This document shows positions 54,016 through 64,000 of a stretch of 64,000 nucleotides of DNA, piece after piece. A program made the position numbers and the translations under genes. The notes below the pieces were generated by a model. That model was given only the letters and a program-made list of their open reading frames with translations, was not told where the DNA came from and did not search any database. Position 1 is the stretch's first letter. Each line of letters begins with the position of its first letter. The stretch comes from Psychrobacillus sp. OK028 (lineage in GTDB: Bacteria > Bacillota > Bacilli > Bacillales_A > Planococcaceae), in contig NZ_FNHY01000003.1 of the NCBI RefSeq assembly GCF_900103605.1, positions 248,001-312,000 on the forward strand. The letters are read 5' to 3'.

Positions 54016-56442
54016 TTAATTCTCTTCTTTTGGCTGCTTCCACGCACGAACTAAAGGTCCATCTTTTTCAGTATCGATAACAAATGAACCATTAGAATAA
54101 CGATCGGATGGACGGAATGAATTTACTTCAATCGTTTCCGCACCATTATCTGTTTCAATAACAAGTTGGTCATTTTTCTCTACTAAAAATACATCAAACA
54201 CACGATGCGGATTTGACTTAAGCTCTCTTAGTGTAAGCACGCCTCGCTTAGCTCGAACGCCAACTTCGATTTCACTTAATGTCATTTTTTTAACGGCACC
54301 TCTTTGAGTAATTAGCATAATATCTTCGGTGCTTTGGAGCGAAATTGGATTAACACTTACTACATAATCTCCGTCTTTTAGATTAATCGCTTTTACCCCT
54401 GCAGTTTTTACTCCAGTGATTGGCACTTCGTCTAAAGAGAAGCGAACAGAATAGCTAGCATGTGTTGTGATTAACACATCATCTGATGGTGCTACCAGCT
54501 CTGCAATGATCATTTCATCACTATTTTTCAGGTTCATCGTTTTAATTGATTTTGCGTATCGTTGCACCACATAATCAGAAAGTAAGGAACGTTTAATCTG
54601 TCCATCTCTTGTTGCTGTTAAAACGCTTAAATCCTTGTCAAATGAATCGATACCCATTACTCGAATTATTTTTTCTTGTGAATCGAGTGGCACTATACTG
54701 GATATATGCTGCCCAAGATCCTTCCAGCGAATATCCGGTAATTCATGCACTGGCTGGTAGATATAATTGCCTTTAGAAGTGAATAGCAATAGATGATGCT
54801 GCATATGAATCGGAGCTTTATACAGTAAATAATCCGACTCCTTAATAGCAAAATCCTGACCGTTAGAAGCTGTGTAGGAACGTGTGCTCGTCCGTTTAAT
54901 ATAGCCGTCCTTTGTTACCGTCACATACACTTCTTCGTTTGGAATTAAGACATCTAAATTTACTTTAATTTCTTCAATTTCATCTTCAATTACGGATCTA
55001 CGTGGCTCAGAAAATTGTTTTCTCACGGTTAAAAGTTCTTTTTTAATAACTTTCAAAAGAGCCGATTCCTTTGCAAGAATGTTCTCTAACTCTTTCACTA
55101 ATTTATTGAGAGTTTCTTCTTCATTTTGAAGTTCGGTAATATCTGTATTCGTTAATCGATATAATTGTAGGGAGACTATTGCCTCTGCCTGTGCTTCGGA
55201 GAATTCAAATAACGCTATTAAGTTGTTTTTTGCATCTCTTTTATCTTTGGAAGCTCGGATTGCTTTGATCACTTCATCTAGTATAGAAAGAGCCTTCATA
55301 AGACCTGCTACAATATGCAGTCTTTCCTTTGCTTTTTTCAGATCAAATACCGTACGACGAGTCACAACTTCTTTTTGATGGTCAATGTAGGAATCTAAAA
55401 GTAGCGGTAAAGTCATCATCGTTGGTCTACGATTATGAATAGCAATCATATTGAAATTATAAGTCACTTGTAAATCCGTATTTTTTAACAAATACTGAAG
55501 GATCCCATGTGCATCAATTTCTTTTTTCATCTCAATAACAATTCGCAAACCAGTGCGATCCGATTCGTCTCGAACTTCTGCAATTCCTTCAAGACGTTTA
55601 TCATGTCTTTGTTCGTCTATTTTCTTCACTAGGTTAGCCTTGTTCACTTCAAAAGGTATTTCGGTAATGACAATTTGTTGTTTACCGCCTTTTATCGTTT
55701 CAATTTCCGTTTTGGAGCGAACGACAATTTTCCCTTTACCCGTTTCATAAGCTTTTTTAATCCCGTCTACACCTTGGATAATTGCACCTGTTGGGAAATC
55801 TGGCCCTTTAATAACTGTCATTAACTCATCGACAGTTGCAGCAGGATTTTCAATTCTCATCATGACAGCATCTAGTGCTTCGTGAAGAGAATGTGGTGGA
55901 ATATCCGTCGCATACCCTGCCGAAATCCCGGTAGAACCATTTACGATTAAATTCGGAAATCTTGCTGGTAATACGACTGGTTCTGAATCAGAATCATCAA
56001 AGTTTGGAATATAGTCAACTGTATTCTTGTTAATATCTCTAAGTAATTCATGAGAAATTGCAGAAAGTCTAGCTTCCGTGTAACGCATCGCTGCCGGTGG
56101 GTCCCCATCAACAGAACCATTGTTACCATGCATTTCGACAGTCATATGGCGAAGCTTCCACTCTTGACTCATACGAACCATTGCCTCATAAACGGAACTA
56201 TCTCCATGTGGATGATAGTTACCGATTACATTACCGACTGTTTTGGCGGATTTTCGGAATGGTTTGTCATTTGTATTACCTTCTTGGAACATCGCAAATA
56301 AAATGCGGCGTTGAACAGGTTTTAAGCCATCTCTAGCATCGGGTAGTGCACGATCTTGAATGATGTATTTGCTATAACGTCCAAACCGATCACCGATCAC
56401 CTCTTCTAATGGCAAATTTTGATAACGTTCGGTTTGTGTCAT
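54016..56442 (-). CDS. parC: DNA topoisomerase IV subunit A
   Basis: 808 residues. Decatenates daughter chromosomes with ParE. The catalytic Tyr is Tyr121 in [12 protein letters not shown]. The quinolone-response region reads [15 protein letters not shown], with Ser82 and Glu86 at the positions equivalent to Ser80 and Glu84 of S. aureus GrlA, so no common resistance change is present. The N-terminal [20 protein letters not shown] is ParC-like. The C-terminal beta-pinwheel lacks a clear GyrA box. Overlaps parE by four bases. Confidence 0.97.
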   Translation of the reverse strand: MTQTERYQNLPLEEVIGDRFGRYSKYIIQDRALPDARDGLKPVQRRILFAMFQEGNTNDKPFRKSAKTVGNVIGNYHPHGDSSVYEAMVRMSQEWKLRHMTVEMHGNNGSVDGDPPAAMRYTEARLSAISHELLRDINKNTVDYIPNFDDSDSEPVVLPARFPNLIVNGSTGISAGYATDIPPHSLHEALDAVMMRIENPAATVDELMTVIKGPDFPTGAIIQGVDGIKKAYETGKGKIVVRSKTEIETIKGGKQQIVITEIPFEVNKANLVKKIDEQRHDKRLEGIAEVRDESDRTGLRIVIEMKKEIDAHGILQYLLKNTDLQVTYNFNMIAIHNRRPTMMTLPLLLDSYIDHQKEVVTRRTVFDLKKAKERLHIVAGLMKALSILDEVIKAIRASKDKRDAKNNLIALFEFSEAQAEAIVSLQLYRLTNTDITELQNEEETLNKLVKELENILAKESALLKVIKKELLTVRKQFSEPRRSVIEDEIEEIKVNLDVLIPNEEVYVTVTKDGYIKRTSTRSYTASNGQDFAIKESDYLLYKAPIHMQHHLLLFTSKGNYIYQPVHELPDIRWKDLGQHISSIVPLDSQEKIIRVMGIDSFDKDLSVLTATRDGQIKRSLLSDYVVQRYAKSIKTMNLKNSDEMIIAELVAPSDDVLITTHASYSVRFSLDEVPITGVKTAGVKAINLKDGDYVVSVNPISLQSTEDIMLITQRGAVKKMTLSEIEVGVRAKRGVLTLRELKSNPHRVFDVFLVEKNDQLVIETDNGAETIEVNSFRPSDRYSNGSFVIDTEKDGPLVRAWKQPKEEN

Positions 56443-58409
56443 GCTAATTCATCCTCCGTGTGTATTCTTTCATTTTCTAATATATTGGAATCATCTTCTA
56501 AGCTGAAGTTGACATTAGCTTCAATCCATTTGCGTCGAGGCTCTACTTTGTCTCCCATTAGCGTAGTCACATGTCTTTCTGCCCGTGCACCATCTTCAAT
56601 AGTCACTCGAATAAGTGTTCTAGTATCAGGATTCATCGTTGTGTCCCATAATTGGTCGGCATTCATTTCCCCTAGTCCTTTATAACGTTGGAGTGTATAG
56701 CCTTTACCAATTCTTTTGGAAGCCGCTTCTAATTCTTTTTCAGTCCATGCATATTCAAAAACCTCTTTTTTACCGACACCTCTATACACTTTATAGAGCG
56801 GTGGTAAAGCAATATAAATGTTTCCATTTTCGATTAACGGTTTCATATAGCGATAGAAGAAGGTTAATAAAAGTACTTGAATGTGTGCACCATCTGTATC
56901 GGCATCTGTCATAATAACGATTTTGTCATAGGCAATATCTTCTATTTGGAATTCTGCTCCTACGCCACCACCAATAGCATGAATAATCGTAGCAATTTCT
57001 ACATTTTTCATAATATCGGATAGATTTGCTTTTTCCGTATTGATTACTTTACCTCGAAGGGGAAGAATCGCTTGAAATGTACGATCTCGACCTTGTTTGG
57101 CAGATCCTCCTGCAGAATCTCCTTCGACTAAATAAAGTTCATTTTTGGCTGCGTTTCTCGATTGTGCAGGTGTTAACTTTCCGGATAACAATTCAGAGGG
57201 TTTGCGTTTTTTCCCGTTACGTGCGTCTTCCCGAGCTTTTCTTGCTGCTTCGCGGGCTTGCTGTGCGCGAAGTGCTTTTCGTATAAGAGAAGATGCTAGC
57301 TCTGAATTTTCCTCTAAAATATATTGTAATTTCTCAGAAATGACGGAATCAACTGCGCTTCTAGCTTCACTAGTTCCCAGCTTACCTTTCGTCTGCCCTT
57401 CGAATTGTAGTATATTTTCTGGGATACGTATAGAAATGATCGCAGAAATACCTTCTCGAATATCGGAGCCTTCTAGGTTTTTCGCTTTTTCTTTTAACAG
57501 ATTGGTTTTGCGCGCGTATTCGTTAAAAACTCTCGTTAAAGCTGCTTTAGCACCTGTTTCATGCGTCCCACCATCACGAGTCCGGACATTATTGACAAAG
57601 GAAAGAATCGTTTCCGAATATCCGTCATTGAATTGAAAGGCAAATTCCACTTCAATTTCATCTTGTAAACCTTCCATGTAGAATACAGGATGCAAAACGT
57701 CTTTCTCTTCGTTCAAATAAGAAACGAATGCTTCTATTCCAGTTTCATAAAAGAATACGTCATGAGCTTCCGTACGCTCATCTATTAATTCGATTTTTAG
57801 TCCTTTTAATAAAAAAGCAGATTCTCTTAACCTTTCACATAGTGTCTCGTAATTGTATTTCGACACAGAAAAGATACTGTCATCTGGTAAAAAGCGAACA
57901 GATGTCCCAGTTTCTTTCGTTGTTCCTACCTGTTTTAACGATTGAACAACCTTCCCACCATTTTCAAATCGTTGGTGGAATTTTTTACCTTCACGATGAA
58001 TCTCAACATCCACATAAGTAGATAGCGCATTTACAACAGATGCACCAACACCATGAAGCCCACCACTAGTTTTGTAGCCGCCTTGTCCAAATTTACCTCC
58101 TGCATGTAAAACGGTAAAAATAACTTCTGCGGTTGGTATTCCTGTTTTATGCGTACCCGTCGGCATTCCACGTCCAAAATCACGAATGGTAACACTTTGA
58201 TCTTCATGTATCGTTACGATAATATGATCCCCAAAGCCAGCTAGACTTTCATCTACGGCATTATCGACTATTTCGTATACTAAATGATGCAAGCCTCTCG
58301 CATCTGTTGAACCAATATACATACCAGGTCTTTTACGTACGGCTTCTAAACCTTCTAAGACCTGTATGTCATCATCACTATAACTATTTACTGTTCCAAC
58401 TTTACTCAA
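56439..58409 (-). CDS. parE: DNA topoisomerase IV subunit B
   Basis: 656 residues from TTG 58409, with GGAGGG (58417-58422) seven bases upstream; the frame is open to 58424, but that part would sit inside the ribosome site. GHKL ATPase: [44 protein letters not shown] and [55 protein letters not shown], and [11 protein letters not shown]. Paired with parC in one transcript. Confidence 0.97.
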   Translation of the reverse strand: MSKVGTVNSYSDDDIQVLEGLEAVRKRPGMYIGSTDARGLHHLVYEIVDNAVDESLAGFGDHIIVTIHEDQSVTIRDFGRGMPTGTHKTGIPTAEVIFTVLHAGGKFGQGGYKTSGGLHGVGASVVNALSTYVDVEIHREGKKFHQRFENGGKVVQSLKQVGTTKETGTSVRFLPDDSIFSVSKYNYETLCERLRESAFLLKGLKIELIDERTEAHDVFFYETGIEAFVSYLNEEKDVLHPVFYMEGLQDEIEVEFAFQFNDGYSETILSFVNNVRTRDGGTHETGAKAALTRVFNEYARKTNLLKEKAKNLEGSDIREGISAIISIRIPENILQFEGQTKGKLGTSEARSAVDSVISEKLQYILEENSELASSLIRKALRAQQAREAARKAREDARNGKKRKPSELLSGKLTPAQSRNAAKNELYLVEGDSAGGSAKQGRDRTFQAILPLRGKVINTEKANLSDIMKNVEIATIIHAIGGGVGAEFQIEDIAYDKIVIMTDADTDGAHIQVLLLTFFYRYMKPLIENGNIYIALPPLYKVYRGVGKKEVFEYAWTEKELEAASKRIGKGYTLQRYKGLGEMNADQLWDTTMNPDTRTLIRVTIEDGARAERHVTTLMGDKVEPRRKWIEANVNFSLEDDSNILENERIHTEDELA

Positions 58410-58741
58410 ATACTTTCCCTCCAAAACAAAACATCTGTTCTTTATGCTTTCTTAAATGTACAAATGGATACGCGTTATGTCAATATTTTCAGTAGTTTAC
58501 GCCAGAATTTAATTGTAAGGAAAGATTTCTGAGAATGCAAACTCCCTTTTCATGCATTCGCTATTTCGTGACAATATTCCTTCTTGATTGTTCCATTCAG
58601 TTATTGAATCTTTATAATTGTATCACGTCTTCCACAAAGAATTGTAATCCTTTCGTGTAAGGGCATTGAATACTTACAAATGTACATGGTACACTTAAAA
58701 ATGTTAAAGATTCTATTAGATTTATATTAAAGGAGTATACT
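58410..58741. other. divergent control region of parE and plsY
   Basis: No gene. It contains the parEC promoter (listed) and, for plsY, TTGAAT 58666-58671 with TACACT 58690-58695 (18-base spacer, preceded by TGG as in extended -10 elements). Confidence 0.6.
58455..58483 (-). promoter_or_regulatory. sigma-A promoter of parEC
   Basis: On the - strand, TTGACA (58483-58478), a 17-base spacer and TACATT (58460-58455). The 5' leader would be about 40 bases. Confidence 0.7.
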
Positions 58742-59347
58742 ATGATCATAATTCTTTTACTCTTACTCGCTTATCTTATTGGTTCTATTCCATCCGGTCT
58801 ATGGGTCGGCAAACTATTTTATAATGTTGATATACGAGAGCATGGTAGTGGAAATTTAGGTGGTACAAACACATTTAGAACACTTGGTAAGAAAGCTGGT
58901 TTAATCGTTACAATAATGGATATTCTGAAAGGGACTGCTGCAACACTACTAGGTTCTTTGGCAATATTTGAAGCAGCTAATATTCATCCACTAATCTTAG
59001 GTATTGTAGCGGTGGTTGGTCATATGTACCCAATCTTTGCTGGATTTAAAGGTGGAAAAGCAGTAGCTACCTCTGGTGGTCTTTTGCTAGGATATAATTG
59101 GCCAATTTTTGTTATTTTAGTCATTGGATTTTTGGTCGTGTTGAAATTGACGAAGATGGTGTCGTTAACTTCGATGATTCTGGCAATTATTGCGCTTATT
59201 TATAGTGTTATTTACTACTTTACGGTAGATAAGGATTGGCCACTCATAATTATTGTGCTGTTACTAGGGGTATTTATTTTTTATCGTCATCGTTCTAATA
59301 TGAAACGTATTAAAGCTGGTACCGAACCAAAGGTAACATGGCTTTAA
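58742..59347 (+). CDS. plsY: acyl-phosphate glycerol-3-phosphate acyltransferase
   Basis: 201 residues with about five membrane helices. It transfers the acyl group of acyl-phosphate to glycerol-3-phosphate, the first acylation in phospholipid synthesis. The conserved cytoplasmic loops are [40 protein letters not shown] and [16 protein letters not shown]. Divergent from parE, the same arrangement as yneS-parE in B. subtilis. Confidence 0.95.
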   Translation: MIIILLLLLAYLIGSIPSGLWVGKLFYNVDIREHGSGNLGGTNTFRTLGKKAGLIVTIMDILKGTAATLLGSLAIFEAANIHPLILGIVAVVGHMYPIFAGFKGGKAVATSGGLLLGYNWPIFVILVIGFLVVLKLTKMVSLTSMILAIIALIYSVIYYFTVDKDWPLIIIVLLLGVFIFYRHRSNMKRIKAGTEPKVTWL

Positions 59348-59372
59348 AATCGATGGAAGTGTGGTGGTACGT

Positions 59373-59666
59373 ATGAAAATATTTATTTCAACTGACGCAA
59401 TGAATTGGTTTCAACAGGAAATGGAAGCAGTAAAAGGTGACACCATTCGCTTTTTTGCCCGTTATGGTGGATCAAGTCCACTGCATGAAGGTTTTTCTTT
59501 AGGTGTTACGAAGGATACTCCATTTGAGCCAACAGTGACCTATAAAGTAGAGGATATTTTATTTTTTATTGAAGAAACAGATGAATGGTATTTTGATGGC
59601 CATGATCTTCACGTAGAGTTAGATTCCCAAAAAGACGAACTAAAATATGCATATAAAAAAGCGTAA
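59373..59666 (+). CDS. HesB/IscA-like fold protein (YneR type)
   Basis: 97 residues from ATG 59373; the ribosome site is weak (GTGGTGG). Features FISTDAMNWFQQEM, IRFFARYGGSSPLHEGFSLG and IEETDEWYFDGHDLHVELDS fit the YneR-like branch of the HesB family. That branch lacks the three cysteines of IscA scaffolds, and none is seen here. Function unknown. Close behind plsY on the same strand. Confidence 0.85.
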   Translation: MKIFISTDAMNWFQQEMEAVKGDTIRFFARYGGSSPLHEGFSLGVTKDTPFEPTVTYKVEDILFFIEETDEWYFDGHDLHVELDSQKDELKYAYKKA

Positions 59667-59692
59667 CCCGTTGTGGCTACGCTTTTTTATAT
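59652..59692 (+). terminator. terminator after yneR-like gene
   Basis: AAAAAGCGTAACC / GGCTACGCTTTTTT imperfect stem with a T-run; it overlaps the last codons. Confidence 0.8.
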
Positions 59693-59894
59693 GATTATTA
59701 GCGAGAGTGATGACTTCGTGAATACATTGTTTTTACCAAACCTAAAAAAGGTTTTTTGGAATAAAGTTTTGTCCGTTCTGTTATACATTCATTCGCAATG
59801 ATATGTTACAAATAACGGAATTGTATGAGTAGGAATTTAACTGATCAGTAACCAAAGAAATGATGGGCAAAAGCTTACAACAGTCTATTTCACT

Positions 59895-60446
59895 CTAGCT
59901 AAGGTTGGTGTCTCCCTTTATGATTGAGTACATATATAAATCATCGAATTTACCACAAGTATATTCATAATGTCTAAGTAACCCTTCTCTTTTAAAGCCT
60001 AGCTTTTCTACTAGTTTTTGTGAGGGAAGATTAGTCGGTTCAATTAATGCCTCAATTCTTTCTAACTGAAAGTGTTGATAACCGTACTTTACAACGACTT
60101 CCAATGCTTCACTAGCTAATCCTCTGCTCCAGTAATCTTTGCTTAATTCATATCCAACTTCAGCTCGATAATGTTTATTAATCATATTGAGAAAACCACA
60201 ACTTCCTATAACTTCACCAGATTCCTTTAGTGTAATTCCCCATCTAATTCCTGTACCTTCATTGTATATAGATTTATACCAACCAACTTCATCCAATACA
60301 TCGTTTACTGTTTCAAAAGGAGATAATCCCATGGGTTTCACAACATCTATATCTGATAAATATTGAAACATATCCTTAGCGTCTTCCTCTTTTACTTCTC
60401 TTAAAATTAATCTACTAGTTTCAAGAATAGGAAAATTTTTTTGCAC
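59895..60446 (-). CDS. RimJ/RimL-type GNAT acetyltransferase
   Basis: About 183 residues. The frame opens at GTG 60458, but AAGGTGG overlaps that codon; GTG 60446 has the better spacing. Family features: FPILETSRLILREVKEEDAK, GSCGFLNMINKHYRAEVGYE, KDYWSRGLASEALEVVVKYG, LERIEALIEPTNLPSQKLVE. Close to YoaA/YdaF-like ribosomal-protein-type acetyltransferases; substrate unknown. Isolated gene. Confidence 0.88.
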   Translation of the reverse strand: MQKNFPILETSRLILREVKEEDAKDMFQYLSDIDVVKPMGLSPFETVNDVLDEVGWYKSIYNEGTGIRWGITLKESGEVIGSCGFLNMINKHYRAEVGYELSKDYWSRGLASEALEVVVKYGYQHFQLERIEALIEPTNLPSQKLVEKLGFKREGLLRHYEYTCGKFDDLYMYSIIKGDTNLS

Positions 60447-60640
60447 TATATTTGCCACCTTCTACTCATTGTTTTATTACTAATTCTAATCATCTTCATT
60501 TAAAATACTGTCTCTTCGAATGCATTACTTTAATGTTTGCTAGGAACTCAAAACTATAGGAATACCATCTATTAATCCTTCATATTAAATTTTATGAGCA
60601 GAAAGTTCGTCAAATTTAAAGCAGCCATTGAATTTGATTA

Positions 60641-61480
60641 TTACGACATAAGATTTTGTAGAACCCGTTTAAATTCGTCTTCTTCTTCTAAAAAAGGATA
60701 ATGATTGCTTTGTTCAAAAATATGTAAGGACGTTTCTGGAATTAATTTGCTCATTTCAATAGAGAAATCCACTGGACATTGAACATCATGTCTACCGCAA
60801 AGAATGATAGTTCTTGTTTTGATAGCTGATAATTTGCGAGTTACATCAAAAATCAGTTGCTCTCTACTAAAAAAGTTTAATCTACTTGATGATATATTTT
60901 TCATAATATTTTTTGAAAAATAAAGTTCATAATTTTCAGGTTTGAATAAGGATAATTGAGTTCTTTCTTTACTCAACTTACTCCTCTCATCTTTTTCTAG
61001 GTTTTGAAGTTTTAAAAGTTCCATCAATTCTTGCATTCTTTTATAATTTGGATGATGCTCATTATAAATACACTTACTAGAAGAAGAGCTGTATTCTCTT
61101 GCAGAAGAGCTAACAAGTAACAGAGATTTTAAAGAGGACGAAAAATGAATAGCATATAGAACCCCAATCATTCCTCCTGTTGAATGTCCAGCGAATATCC
61201 ATGATGAGAAACCCTTTGTTTTGCGAATTTCTTCAAGATCAAGTATTGCGTCCACCATGCTTAATTCATAGCCATGCTTTGCTTTGTCTGTGCTTCCTGC
61301 ATCTTTTAAGTTAACTAAAAAAACCTTGTAATTGTCTGTAAAAGTTTCGGCGAAATAGTCTCCAGATTCATTAAATTCCGAATAGTGATGAGTTATACAG
61401 ACAGGTTCCCCCTCACCTTTAACAAAAACTTCAAAGTATCCACGGGAAGTTTTAATCATCTCTCTTTTCCATTTTGACAT
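60641..61480 (-). CDS. alpha/beta hydrolase
   Basis: 279 residues; AGAGGGGAAACTGATT precedes the ATG. The nucleophile elbow is FAGHSTGGMIGVL (Ser in GHSTG), followed late by TIILCGRHDVQCPVDFS (Asp) and the final His in FEQSNHYPFLEEEDEF. The overall plan resembles proline iminopeptidases and related esterases. No signal peptide. Substrate cannot be told. Confidence 0.87.
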   Translation of the reverse strand: MSKWKREMIKTSRGYFEVFVKGEGEPVCITHHYSEFNESGDYFAETFTDNYKVFLVNLKDAGSTDKAKHGYELSMVDAILDLEEIRKTKGFSSWIFAGHSTGGMIGVLYAIHFSSSLKSLLLVSSSAREYSSSSSKCIYNEHHPNYKRMQELMELLKLQNLEKDERSKLSKERTQLSLFKPENYELYFSKNIMKNISSSRLNFFSREQLIFDVTRKLSAIKTRTIILCGRHDVQCPVDFSIEMSKLIPETSLHIFEQSNHYPFLEEEDEFKRVLQNLMS

Positions 61481-61659
61481 AATCAGTTTCCCCTCTGTAA
61501 ATCTATCTATTTCTTTTTCAACTAAACTGTTTACGTGAGTTTAAGTGTTTGCTTACCCACCTGTATAACTATTTTAACATAAATATCCAATTTAACTCAC
61601 TATTTAGCGAGACTACAGCTGTGAATTTTATAAAACTTTGGTTAAATAAACAAGTAAAA

Positions 61660-61703
61660 ACAGCCTGTGATTTCTTAATTTCACAAGCTGTTTTTAAAAC
61701 TTT
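61660..61703 (-). terminator. terminator of yneP-yneQ (bidirectional form)
   Basis: AAAACAGCCTGTGA / TCACAAGCTGTTTT stem with A- and T-runs on both sides. Confidence 0.8.
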
Positions 61704-61714
61704 ACTATTGATGA

Positions 61715-62020
61715 TCACAAGTTTTTCTTAAATCTCTCTAGCTGCTCCTTCAGTCCTTCTTTTTCCAAAATCTCTAGTTCGTATTTACCGAATAAATCAT
61801 AATGGGGAAAGCCTTCCTTGTAGTCAATCCATTCTGGTTGTAATCCATGCTGATTGCCCCAGGCGATTAACTTTTGGATATCATTGCAGCCAACTTTAGT
61901 CACTGTGTTACAGCCTGGAAATCGTTCGTCAATCCAATAATGGGTTAAAAATGCAATTTTCCCGTTCTGTACATCCTGTTTCCATGCAGTTAATTCCTGC
62001 CGTTTTATACCAAATGCCAT
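61715..62020 (-). CDS. YneQ-like conserved hypothetical protein
   Basis: 101 residues. Begins immediately after the yneP-like stop, with AAGGTGA in the end of that gene as ribosome site. Features: GKIAFLTHYWIDERFPGCNT, VGCNDIQKLIAWGNQHGLQP and PHYDLFGKYELEILEKEGL. Size and the adjacent thioesterase match yneP-yneQ of B. subtilis. Function unknown. Confidence 0.8.
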   Translation of the reverse strand: MAFGIKRQELTAWKQDVQNGKIAFLTHYWIDERFPGCNTVTKVGCNDIQKLIAWGNQHGLQPEWIDYKEGFPHYDLFGKYELEILEKEGLKEQLERFKKNL

Positions 62021-62446
62021 TTACGCATTCACCTTAGCTATTTCCGTATATTTTGCATCCCAGACTTCATGAACTTTTTTTAGAGACACAGGTCGGAAAC
62101 TATCTTTTTTTACGATTACATGTTCAGAAGTAGCAGTACAAGCAACAGTGCCGTCCGCATGAACAATTTCATAGCCGTATGTTGTACGAAGCTTACTATG
62201 TTTTTCGATCCATGTTCGTATCATCACTGTCTCCCCATATTTCACAGGCGTTCTATAATTCACGTTTACATTCGTTACCGGAGATAGGTATCCATCCTGC
62301 TCCAGTCCTGCATACGAGAATCCTAGGTCTCGGATAAGCTGGGTTCTACCTATTTCTAACCAAATGACATAGTTCGCATGGTAAACGACACCCATTTGAT
62401 CAGTTTCCGCATAACGTACTTCAATTTCTTTTTCACTTAAAAACAT
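62021..62446 (-). CDS. acyl-CoA thioesterase (4-hydroxybenzoyl-CoA thioesterase type, YneP-like)
   Basis: 141 residues, hot-dog fold; GAGGTGACCATAC precedes the ATG. The catalytic region YAETDQMGVVYHANYVIWLE has the Asp (TDQMG) and the HANY block of the YbgC/4HBT group. It should cleave acyl-CoA thioesters. Directly followed by the yneQ-like gene. Confidence 0.9.
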   Translation of the reverse strand: MFLSEKEIEVRYAETDQMGVVYHANYVIWLEIGRTQLIRDLGFSYAGLEQDGYLSPVTNVNVNYRTPVKYGETVMIRTWIEKHSKLRTTYGYEIVHADGTVACTATSEHVIVKKDSFRPVSLKKVHEVWDAKYTEIAKVNA

Positions 62447-62507
62447 GTATGGTCACCTCAGTGCCTATTATACTAGAGAAATTTGAAAAAAACTGTTTAA
62501 GCAACCT

Positions 62508-63134
62508 CTACAGATTACTCTTCTTGATTTGTTGGTTTTTTAAGAGCTCAAGTGAATTAGGCAATTCATTTATTGGTAGAAGTTCGTCTGGTGAAATAAA
62601 GGGATGAAATCCGATTTCTGTTATTTCCGTTCCGAGCACATATTCTCCTATAACAATCTCCAGTAATTCCATTGCTACTTCATAATAATCATCATTATCT
62701 TCCTGGAACCCTTTTATATAAAGCTCAAGGTAAAATGCTGGCAATTCTGCATCATATGTATAGTTGAAAAAGACATCATCTCGTGTAAGTTCTATGTCAT
62801 TTGTTTTCACTCCAGTTTCATCGTCATTGCGTTGGTTAAATGCGATAAATGTAAATCTATCCATTTGTGGTGCAGCCTCAATTAAACGAATGACATCTGG
62901 GAAGTTATTTCCGATGGATGCAGCACTAATGGTAAACTCTCTTTTCTCATCGACCATTTGTTTAGGCATAGAAAAAACTAACTGTTTGTTTACTTTGCTT
63001 ATCAACTTGTGTAAATTTCCAAAGAGCTTTTCTATATCCTCATCCCGGAAATTATACAATTCTTTTTCATGGTCCTTAAAGTATTGCCAAAATGCTTCAA
63101 TCGGATCTTTCTTTTTAAAGAAATTTAAAAACAT
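62508..63134 (-). CDS. conserved hypothetical protein
   Basis: 208 residues with a strong ribosome site (AAAAGAAGGAGGAGTTAC). Begins FLNFFKKKDPIEAFWQYFKD and contains FVYSMPK-like beta stretches (KQLVFSMPKQMVDEKREFTI, FTFIAFNQRNDDETGVKTND). Rich in acidic residues; no membrane segment or signal peptide. I do not recognise a family. It lies between the acyl-CoA ligase and thioesterase genes on the same strand, but with spaces that suggest separate or loose coupling. Confidence 0.75.
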   Translation of the reverse strand: MFLNFFKKKDPIEAFWQYFKDHEKELYNFRDEDIEKLFGNLHKLISKVNKQLVFSMPKQMVDEKREFTISAASIGNNFPDVIRLIEAAPQMDRFTFIAFNQRNDDETGVKTNDIELTRDDVFFNYTYDAELPAFYLELYIKGFQEDNDDYYEVAMELLEIVIGEYVLGTEITEIGFHPFISPDELLPINELPNSLELLKNQQIKKSNL

Positions 63135-63211
63135 GTAACTCCTCCTTCTTTTTCTTTTAAGTATAAACTAAATTCGCTTCATTGTTACATAGTAAAAAGG
63201 GTCGGCTACAA

Positions 63212-64000
63212 TTACACCGAACCCCTCTTTTCTGTCATTACATTTTCCTCTTTCATTGCCAATTCAAATAACTTCTTTTTATCAATTTTTCCTACGTCTG
63301 TTCGAGGCAATTCCTCTACAAAAATAATCTTCTTAGGAACTTTATAACTGCCTAAATAATTTTTGCAATGGGAGATTAACTCCACCTCACTAGAAAGCGT
63401 TGGAACAGTTTGGCAAACAAAAGCAGTTACGCTTTCTCCCCATTTTTTATCCGAGATGCCAATAACGGCCGCTTCTCGAACATGCTTGTGCAACAGGAGA
63501 CACTGCTCCACTTCCTGCGGATATACATTCTCCCCACCCGTAATAATCATTTCCTTTTTTCTACCGACGATATAGTAATATCCATCTAGATCGAATTTTG
63601 CTAAATCTCCGGATCTTAACCAACCATCTCTTAGCGTAAGCTCTGTTTCCTTATTATTATTCCAATAATGGGTAAATAAATGTTTGCCAGATATATAAAG
63701 CTCTCCAACTTCATCTACTCCACATTCAAGACCTTCTCCGTTAATAATTTTCACATCATTGAATAGCATACTTTTTCCAACAGAACCTTTTTTACTATAA
63801 GCAAGAGACGATTCAATATAAAAATTATTAGGACCTGCTTCCGTTAATCCATATCCCTCTTTAAATAGAATCCCTTTCTCCTGGAACCTATCATAAATAG
63901 AATGAGGACATGGTGCACCCCCTGCTAGAAAAACCTTTACAGTTGGAAAAGTAGCCGTTTTGTAATACTCCGTCTCTAGCATTGCTTGATACATCGTGGG
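63212..64000 (-). CDS. AMP-forming acyl-CoA synthetase, C-terminal part (gene cut by window end)
   Basis: The frame is open to the last base (PTMYQAMLE at the window edge), so the N-terminal half lies beyond. Visible ANL-family motifs are FKEGYGLTEAGPNNF, GWLRSGDLAKFDLDGYYYIV, GRKKEMIITGGENVYPQEVE and the C-terminal PRTDVGKIDKKKL with its catalytic Lys. It activates a fatty or other carboxylic acid as acyl-CoA; chain length is not readable. The neighbouring thioesterase gene would act on related substrates. Confidence 0.93.
   Translation of the reverse strand, partial: PTMYQAMLETEYYKTATFPTVKVFLAGGAPCPHSIYDRFQEKGILFKEGYGLTEAGPNNFYIESSLAYSKKGSVGKSMLFNDVKIINGEGLECGVDEVGELYISGKHLFTHYWNNNKETELTLRDGWLRSGDLAKFDLDGYYYIVGRKKEMIITGGENVYPQEVEQCLLLHKHVREAAVIGISDKKWGESVTAFVCQTVPTLSSEVELISHCKNYLGSYKVPKKIIFVEELPRTDVGKIDKKKLFELAMKEENVMTEKRGSV

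Noticed and set aside
57145-57636. 163-codon + strand frame inside parE
   Set aside because: Shadow of the conserved parE frame; Ser/Arg/Phe-rich translation without family resemblance.
61520-61545. CTGTTTACGTGAG, superficially like an inverted dif arm
   Set aside because: Matches only part of the arm and has no second arm.
1-64000. CRISPR array or insertion sequence
   Set aside because: No regularly spaced repeats, transposase genes or terminal inverted repeats were seen. The only repeats are the dif-like arms and terminator hairpins.

Overview
The window is about 64 kb of AT-rich chromosome from an endospore-forming member of the Bacillales. Two complete germinant-receptor operons, an S-box leader in front of metA, a T-box leader in front of the trp genes, an SLH-domain surface protein and many Bacillus-type small families support this. 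The codon use and gene set would fit a Psychrobacillus/Lysinibacillus-like lineage, but that genus guess is inference only. The order yneP-yneQ ... parC-parE-plsY-yneR resembles the B. subtilis terminus region. Most genes before about 21 kb read on the + strand and most after about 33 kb on the - strand, so the window probably spans the replication terminus.

Layout. 1-6.2 kb: end of a chemoreceptor gene, SAM riboswitch plus metA, a Nudix hydrolase, an SLH protein, a DinB-like protein and a GrpB-like protein. 6.5-11.4 kb: sigma-A promoter, tryptophan T-box and trpDCFBA (no trpE). 11.4-15.6 kb: small metabolic and membrane genes (GNAT, TPR, oxidase-like, DUF4097, YitT). 15.7-19.9 kb: a gerK-order germinant receptor operon (A-C-D-B). 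20.0-32.2 kb: a Xer-type tyrosine recombinase gene, an orphan holin gene and a complete maltodextrin uptake and degradation cluster, punctuated by copies of a sequence matching the XerD-binding half of Firmicute dif sites. 32.2-47.3 kb: acetyltransferases, a third-type RNase J, tRNA-Asn, SulP transporter with universal stress protein, a catalytically dead-looking resolvase homologue, small hypothetical genes, peptidase E, an amidase, a divergent UvrA paralogue and a HTH/DUF2975 pair. 47.5-51.3 kb: second germinant receptor operon (A-B-C). 51.4-64 kb: PAT-like acetyltransferase, CopC/CopD pair, parC-parE, plsY, yneR-like, GNAT, alpha/beta hydrolase, yneP-yneQ, an unknown protein and the 3' part of an acyl-CoA ligase gene.

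Main point of interest. The 14-mer TATTATGTAAACTA occurs three times on the + strand (21240-21254, 21718-21731, 32165-32178), with a one-base variant at 20040-20053. These copies delimit, in order, the recombinase gene, the holin gene and the 10-kb maltodextrin cluster. The copy at 21226-21253 overlaps the stop codon of the recombinase gene and has inverted-repeat arms. This looks like a dif/Xer locus at the terminus with cassette-like modules between dif-like sites. The arms and positions are seen directly; mobility is inference.

The maltodextrin cluster has a surface-anchored amylase, a binding protein and two permease subunits for import, a cytoplasmic cyclomaltodextrinase and an oligo-1,6-glucosidase for breakdown, and a LacI-type regulator. 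It carries catabolite-responsive elements, but no transport ATPase gene.
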